Below, piece after piece: positions 5,679 to 6,831 of a stretch of DNA of 6,831 nucleotides (positions within the stretch are counted from its first letter, which is position 1; every line of letters starts with the position of its first letter). Where the stretch lies: assembly GCA_009777135.1 (NCBI GenBank), contig WRMM01000103.1:1-6831 (forward strand), given 5' to 3'. The stretch is from Candidatus Fibrimonadales bacterium. Lineage in GTDB: Bacteria; Fibrobacterota; Fibrobacteria; Fibrobacterales; Fibrobacteraceae. The translations under genes were made by a program, and so were the position numbers. Under the pieces are notes generated by a model. It was not told the DNA's origin. It saw nothing but the letters and a program-made list of their open reading frames with translations, and ran no database searches.

Positions 5679-5690
5679 TTTTATATATTG
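5679..5690 (+). promoter_or_regulatory. Candidate -10 region of the DUF3791-DUF3990 operon
   Basis: The sequence TTTTATATATTG carries TATATT at 5684-5689. A start near 5696 gives a leader of about 24 nt before the ATG at 5720. The leader contains GAGG (5708-5711), eight bases before the ATG, a reasonable ribosome binding site that favours this start over the ATG at 5645 upstream of the promoter box. Confidence 0.45.
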
Positions 5691-5719
5691 CCATTGATTG
5701 TCAAATTGAGGTTTTGAAT

Positions 5720-5953
5720 ATGAAAAGAAAGCTTGATGATGAAGCAAAATATCGTATTTCCTATATAAATTGGATAATAATAGGCTTTGCTCGCGGTTTT
5801 AAAAGGCCTGCATCGGAAGTTGTAAAATACTTGGATGAATATGGCGGCTTGCAATTTCTTTTTGACAATTATGAATATGAGCATACGCAAAGTGAAATTC
5901 GCACACATAATACTTTGCTTAAAGTTTGCAGAAATAACGGAGGCTATCTTTAA
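5720..5953 (+). CDS. DUF3791-family small protein, partner of the DUF3990 gene
   Basis: The 77-residue product has the size and pattern of DUF3791: an initial helix (YRISYINWIIIGFA), SEVVKYLDEYGGLQFLFDNY, then YEHTQS and an ending RNNGG. The conserved features are the Y-L--Y-G---FL---Y core and the H-T motif. The frame is open from an ATG at 5645, but the ATG at 5720 follows GAGG and yields the normal family start. The stop overlaps the next start as TAATG, and the ribosome binding site of the DUF3990 gene is inside this reading frame. DUF3791 genes commonly sit directly beside DUF3990 genes in Firmicutes and Bacteroidota accessory regions. The role is not established; an antitoxin-like or regulatory partner is my inference from size, order and coupling. 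It is predicted soluble, with no signal peptide. Confidence 0.8.
   Translation: MKRKLDDEAKYRISYINWIIIGFARGFKRPASEVVKYLDEYGGLQFLFDNYEYEHTQSEIRTHNTLLKVCRNNGGYL
5939..5943 (+). promoter_or_regulatory. Internal Shine-Dalgarno coupling DUF3791 to DUF3990
   Basis: GGAGG lies nine bases before the ATG at 5953, inside the codons for the terminal NGGYL of the DUF3791 protein. With the TAATG overlap, it points to coupled translation and controlled stoichiometry of the two proteins. Confidence 0.8.
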
Positions 5954-6624
5954 TGCAAGTATTTCACGGAAGCAATGTTAGAGTAGAAACCATTGATTTG
6001 GCAAAAAGCGGTGATTTTAAGGATTTTGGCAAAGGATTTTATGTAACGAAAATTCGCAAGCATGCCCATCAGCGAGCAATGCAAATTGCTAGGGAAAATG
6101 GAGGGAAAGCGGTTGTTACAGAGTTTAAATACTACGAGCTTTATCCAGAAAGAGCTGGTTTGTCTGTAAAGCAATTTGATATTTCTAGAGAATGGGTTGA
6201 ATTTATTATTATGAACAGGGATAGAGAAATCGCTCAACCTGCCCATAACTTTGATATTGTTGAGGGACCAATTGCGAATGATAGGATAACAAGGCAAATA
6301 CAAAAATACATTCAAGGTACAATTTCTATTGATACTTTAATTGAAAAATTGACTTTTGGCGAACCAACTCATCAGATTTGTTTTTGCACAATTGATTCCC
6401 TTTATGCTTTGGAGATTATTGAAAATAAAGATTTCTTATTCACTGTTGAAGATATGACAGACTCTATTATAAATTCTTTCATAGAAGATTATGAAATGCA
6501 AGAATCTACTGCTATAAAAACATTTTTTGCAACTAAACTTTATGAGCAACTTTCCAATGCCGAAACATTGCTTTGGCAAAAGTCCTGGCAAGAGATTTAC
6601 GAAATGCTTAAAAAGGAACTCTAG
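5953..6624 (+). CDS. DUF3990-family ADP-ribosyltransferase-like protein
   Basis: The 223-residue product matches DUF3990, which I recall as a member of the ADP-ribosyltransferase clan. It starts VFHGSNVRVE with H5, then DFGKGFYVT with Y30, which fit the first two positions of an H-Y-E type NAD-binding site. Next come EWVEFIIMNRD (80-90), FDIVEGPIANDR (100-111) and THQICFCT around H140-Q141, all family landmarks. The third catalytic acid cannot be assigned with confidence. Residues about 169-223 are an extra helical segment (SIINSFIEDYE...KLYEQL...LLWQKSWQEIYEML), similar to small separate proteins I have seen beside these genes. It is the second gene of a coupled pair with DUF3791 (TAATG overlap). 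The substrate is unknown; a toxin or effector modifying a host or phage target is possible. The stop codon falls at the junction with the repeat starting about 6618, so the last codons may be repeat-derived. Confidence 0.82.
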   Translation: MQVFHGSNVRVETIDLAKSGDFKDFGKGFYVTKIRKHAHQRAMQIARENGGKAVVTEFKYYELYPERAGLSVKQFDISREWVEFIIMNRDREIAQPAHNFDIVEGPIANDRITRQIQKYIQGTISIDTLIEKLTFGEPTHQICFCTIDSLYALEIIENKDFLFTVEDMTDSIINSFIEDYEMQESTAIKTFFATKLYEQLSNAETLLWQKSWQEIYEMLKKEL

Positions 6625-6700
6625 CCCTCACCCTCCTCCACAACCCCATGGCAAACTCCCGTTCCTTAGCATCCAAAGCGAACCAGAAACCTGAGCACAT
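6608..6700 (-). pseudogene. Flippase-like C-terminal remnant, second copy behind a DUF1016 gene
   Basis: This is the same minus-strand frame as at 1-95, again starting at an ATG (6700-6698) overlapping the DUF1016 stop. It reads GFWFALDAKEREFAMGLW then RRVRARVPF and stops at 6610-6608, inside the end of the DUF3990 gene on the other strand. In this copy the frame is also open upstream of the ATG for about 19 codons (including SSTALSSFIMCS), whereas copy A has a TAG there. That supports an old coding region that is decaying, overlapped by the DUF1016 3' end. Confidence 0.35.
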
Positions 6701-6831
6701 TATGAACGAAGACAAGGCGGTGGAGCTATTTTTTTGAGTTCTTTAAGCAATTCTTTTTCACTCGGCAAATACAATTTATATTGACTTGCCATTATTGTTT
6801 TATTATCTTTCGGAAGCGAGTATTTAACAAC
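6624..6831. repeat. 208-bp direct duplication of positions 19-226
   Basis: The two segments align without gaps at a constant offset of 6605. Within 19-120 I count 11 mismatches (31, 43, 44, 54, 60, 63, 88, 101, 103, 116, 119); from 121 to 226 the copies are identical. The match continues to the right edge, so the true duplication is longer. It covers the repeat tail, the flippase-like remnant and the 3' end of the DUF1016 gene. Confidence 0.95.
6700..6831 (-). CDS. Second DUF1016/YhcG-type nuclease gene, C-terminal part (5' end outside window)
   Basis: The last 43 codons are visible. They match the first copy except for one residue in the final trio (LRS instead of LSS); the other changes in the last codons are silent (GCC to GCT, CCC to CCA). 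The stop codon is in the same place, so this copy is not obviously broken. It is convergent with the DUF3990 gene, with 75 bases between the two stops. Whether the nuclease motifs are present cannot be seen here. Confidence 0.85.
   Translation of the reverse strand, partial: VVKYSLPKDNKTIMASQYKLYLPSEKELLKELKKIAPPPCLRS

Noticed and set aside
5454..5747. 97-codon minus-strand frame
   Set aside because: It runs antisense to the Rpn tail remnant and the start of the DUF3791 gene, and has no recognisable features.

Overview
The window looks like an accessory, rearranged stretch of a gut- or rumen-type bacterium. My best guess is Fibrobacterota, with Bacteroidota as the alternative. Three things point that way: an AT-rich -10-like motif TTTCTAYATTA before most genes; an Rpn-type nuclease ending in a WESG...AK...LGL tail, which I associate with Fibrobacter; and a polysaccharide flippase of the kind found in Bacteroidota/Fibrobacterota surface-sugar clusters. 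No rRNA, tRNA, CRISPR array or insertion-sequence transposase was seen, so the assignment rests on family recognition only.

Layout. Positions 95-1111 (minus) hold a DUF1016/YhcG-type PD-(D/E)XK nuclease gene. Positions 1321-2676 (plus) hold an AlbA_2 + HATPase + winged-helix protein with a 12-bp coding tandem repeat. Positions 2861-3706 (plus) hold an Rpn/PDDEXK_2 nuclease. Positions 3931-5451 (plus) hold a Wzx-like flippase. Positions 5472-5612 hold a decayed tail of another Rpn gene. Positions 5720-5953 and 5953-6624 (plus) are a translationally coupled DUF3791-DUF3990 pair, the latter an ADP-ribosyltransferase-like protein. Positions 6700-6831 (minus) are the 3' end of a second copy of the DUF1016 gene.

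What ties these together is a dispersed repeat. Its edge TTGTCTGAACC occurs at 1151, 2669 and 3708; the second contains the AlbA_2 stop codon and the third starts one base after the Rpn stop. The longer body occurs at 1-42, 1151-1228 and 3708-3769, and a related junction lies at 6618 exactly at the DUF3990 stop. Read on the minus strand, the body encodes short hydrophobic-then-basic tails that resemble the C-terminus of the flippase. The locus therefore looks assembled from gene cassettes recombined into repeated flippase-gene ends. Positions 19-226 and 6624-6831 are a 208-bp gapless direct duplication, so recombination could delete or amplify a 6605-bp unit.

Functionally, nothing here is core metabolism apart from the flippase, which exports a lipid-linked surface sugar. 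The two nucleases, the AlbA_2/HATPase protein and the DUF3791-DUF3990 pair are the kinds of genes found in defence, conflict or mobile regions. No common pathway can be shown from sequence alone.
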